From positions 1-5,181 of the forward strand of contig JADLKP010000162.1 in assembly GCA_016838945.1 (NCBI GenBank): a stretch of DNA of 5,181 nucleotides, written 5' to 3'. Below are positions 5,133-5,181 of this stretch, piece after piece. Each line of letters starts with the position of its first letter. Position 1 is the first letter of the stretch. The notes under the pieces are model-generated. The model searched no databases. It saw nothing but the letters and a program-made list of their open reading frames with translations, and was not told the origin of the DNA. The DNA is from Methanobrevibacter sp. Its GTDB lineage: Archaea; Methanobacteriota; Methanobacteria; Methanobacteriales; Methanobacteriaceae. A program made the translations under genes and the position numbers.

Positions 5133-5181
5133 AGCGGCAAACGAGACTCGAACTCGCGACCCTCAGCTTGGGAAGCTAATG
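5133..5181 (-). tRNA. tRNA-Gly, anticodon CCC (3' part, cut by the window edge)
   Basis: On the minus strand this is tRNA positions 25-73. The anticodon stem TTAGC/GCTGA encloses the loop TTCCCAA (anticodon CCC at 34-36). A five-base variable loop is followed by the T-arm GCGAG-TTCGAGT-CTCGT, the 3' acceptor strand TTGCCGC and discriminator U73, the base expected for bacterial glycine tRNAs. The acceptor predicts a 5' strand of GCGGCAA outside the window. The bases after U73 are CCC, so the CCA tail is not encoded and must be added enzymatically. All visible stems pair, apart from one G-U wobble. Confidence 0.93.

Noticed and set aside
1..5170. The matching CTCGAACTC-x-CGACCC at both window edges as flanking repeats of one island
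   Set aside because: The shared bases are the generic T-arm of Bacteroidales tRNAs, and the adjacent anticodon-stem sequences differ, so the two edges need not derive from the same tRNA.
1..5181. Intact mobile element or integrase
   Set aside because: No transposase, integrase or terminal inverted repeats are visible; only possible attachment-site remnants remain at both edges.

Overview
The window looks like chromosomal DNA from a gut-type Bacteroidales (Bacteroides or Parabacteroides relative). The base composition is AT-rich. Two genes are preceded by TAnnTTTG-type -7 boxes, which are specific to this phylum. Ribosome-binding sites are weak, the lipoproteins and small secreted proteins are typical of the group, and the partial tRNA at the right edge carries no encoded CCA. 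All convincing genes lie on the minus strand, so they are described from right to left.

Right edge (about 4780-5181): the 3' two-thirds of a tRNA-Gly(CCC) runs off the window and is followed by a strong intrinsic terminator. Beyond it lie about 290 bp without a gene. This stretch holds two families of short repeats spaced about one helical turn apart (TTGGTAACA and TGTATGACC), which may be recombinase or regulator sites beside a tRNA.

Centre (2458-4791): a two-gene sensory-looking module. The first gene, with its own TATCTTTG -7 box, encodes a membrane-spanning regulator with a lipobox or signal anchor, periplasmic TPR repeats, one transmembrane helix, a cytoplasmic coiled coil and a C-terminal LuxR/sigma-region-4-like helix-turn-helix. 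Downstream is a small secreted beta-rich protein of DUF3244 type. Its promoter (ATTG-N20-TAGGTTTG) contains a perfect 13-bp palindrome in the spacer and has a perfect 14-bp inverted repeat just upstream. The simplest reading is that the regulator acts on this promoter, and that the secreted protein is its output or its ligand.

Left centre (426-2158): a probable surface or periplasmic lipoprotein gene followed 53 bp later by a small outer-membrane beta-barrel gene, ending in a bidirectional terminator. The lipoprotein reading frame is split by one in-frame TAG. The 137 codons after it stay open in the same frame, so the gene is probably a recent nonsense mutant of a protein of about 355 residues.

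Left edge (1-317): decayed DNA. On the minus strand there is a recognisable fragment of an AraC-family helix-turn-helix, broken by a stop and a frameshift and joined directly to a tRNA-3'-end-like sequence at bases 1-30. This suggests an old insertion or deletion junction at a tRNA. The rest of the segment, apart from a short hairpin, holds nothing I can identify.
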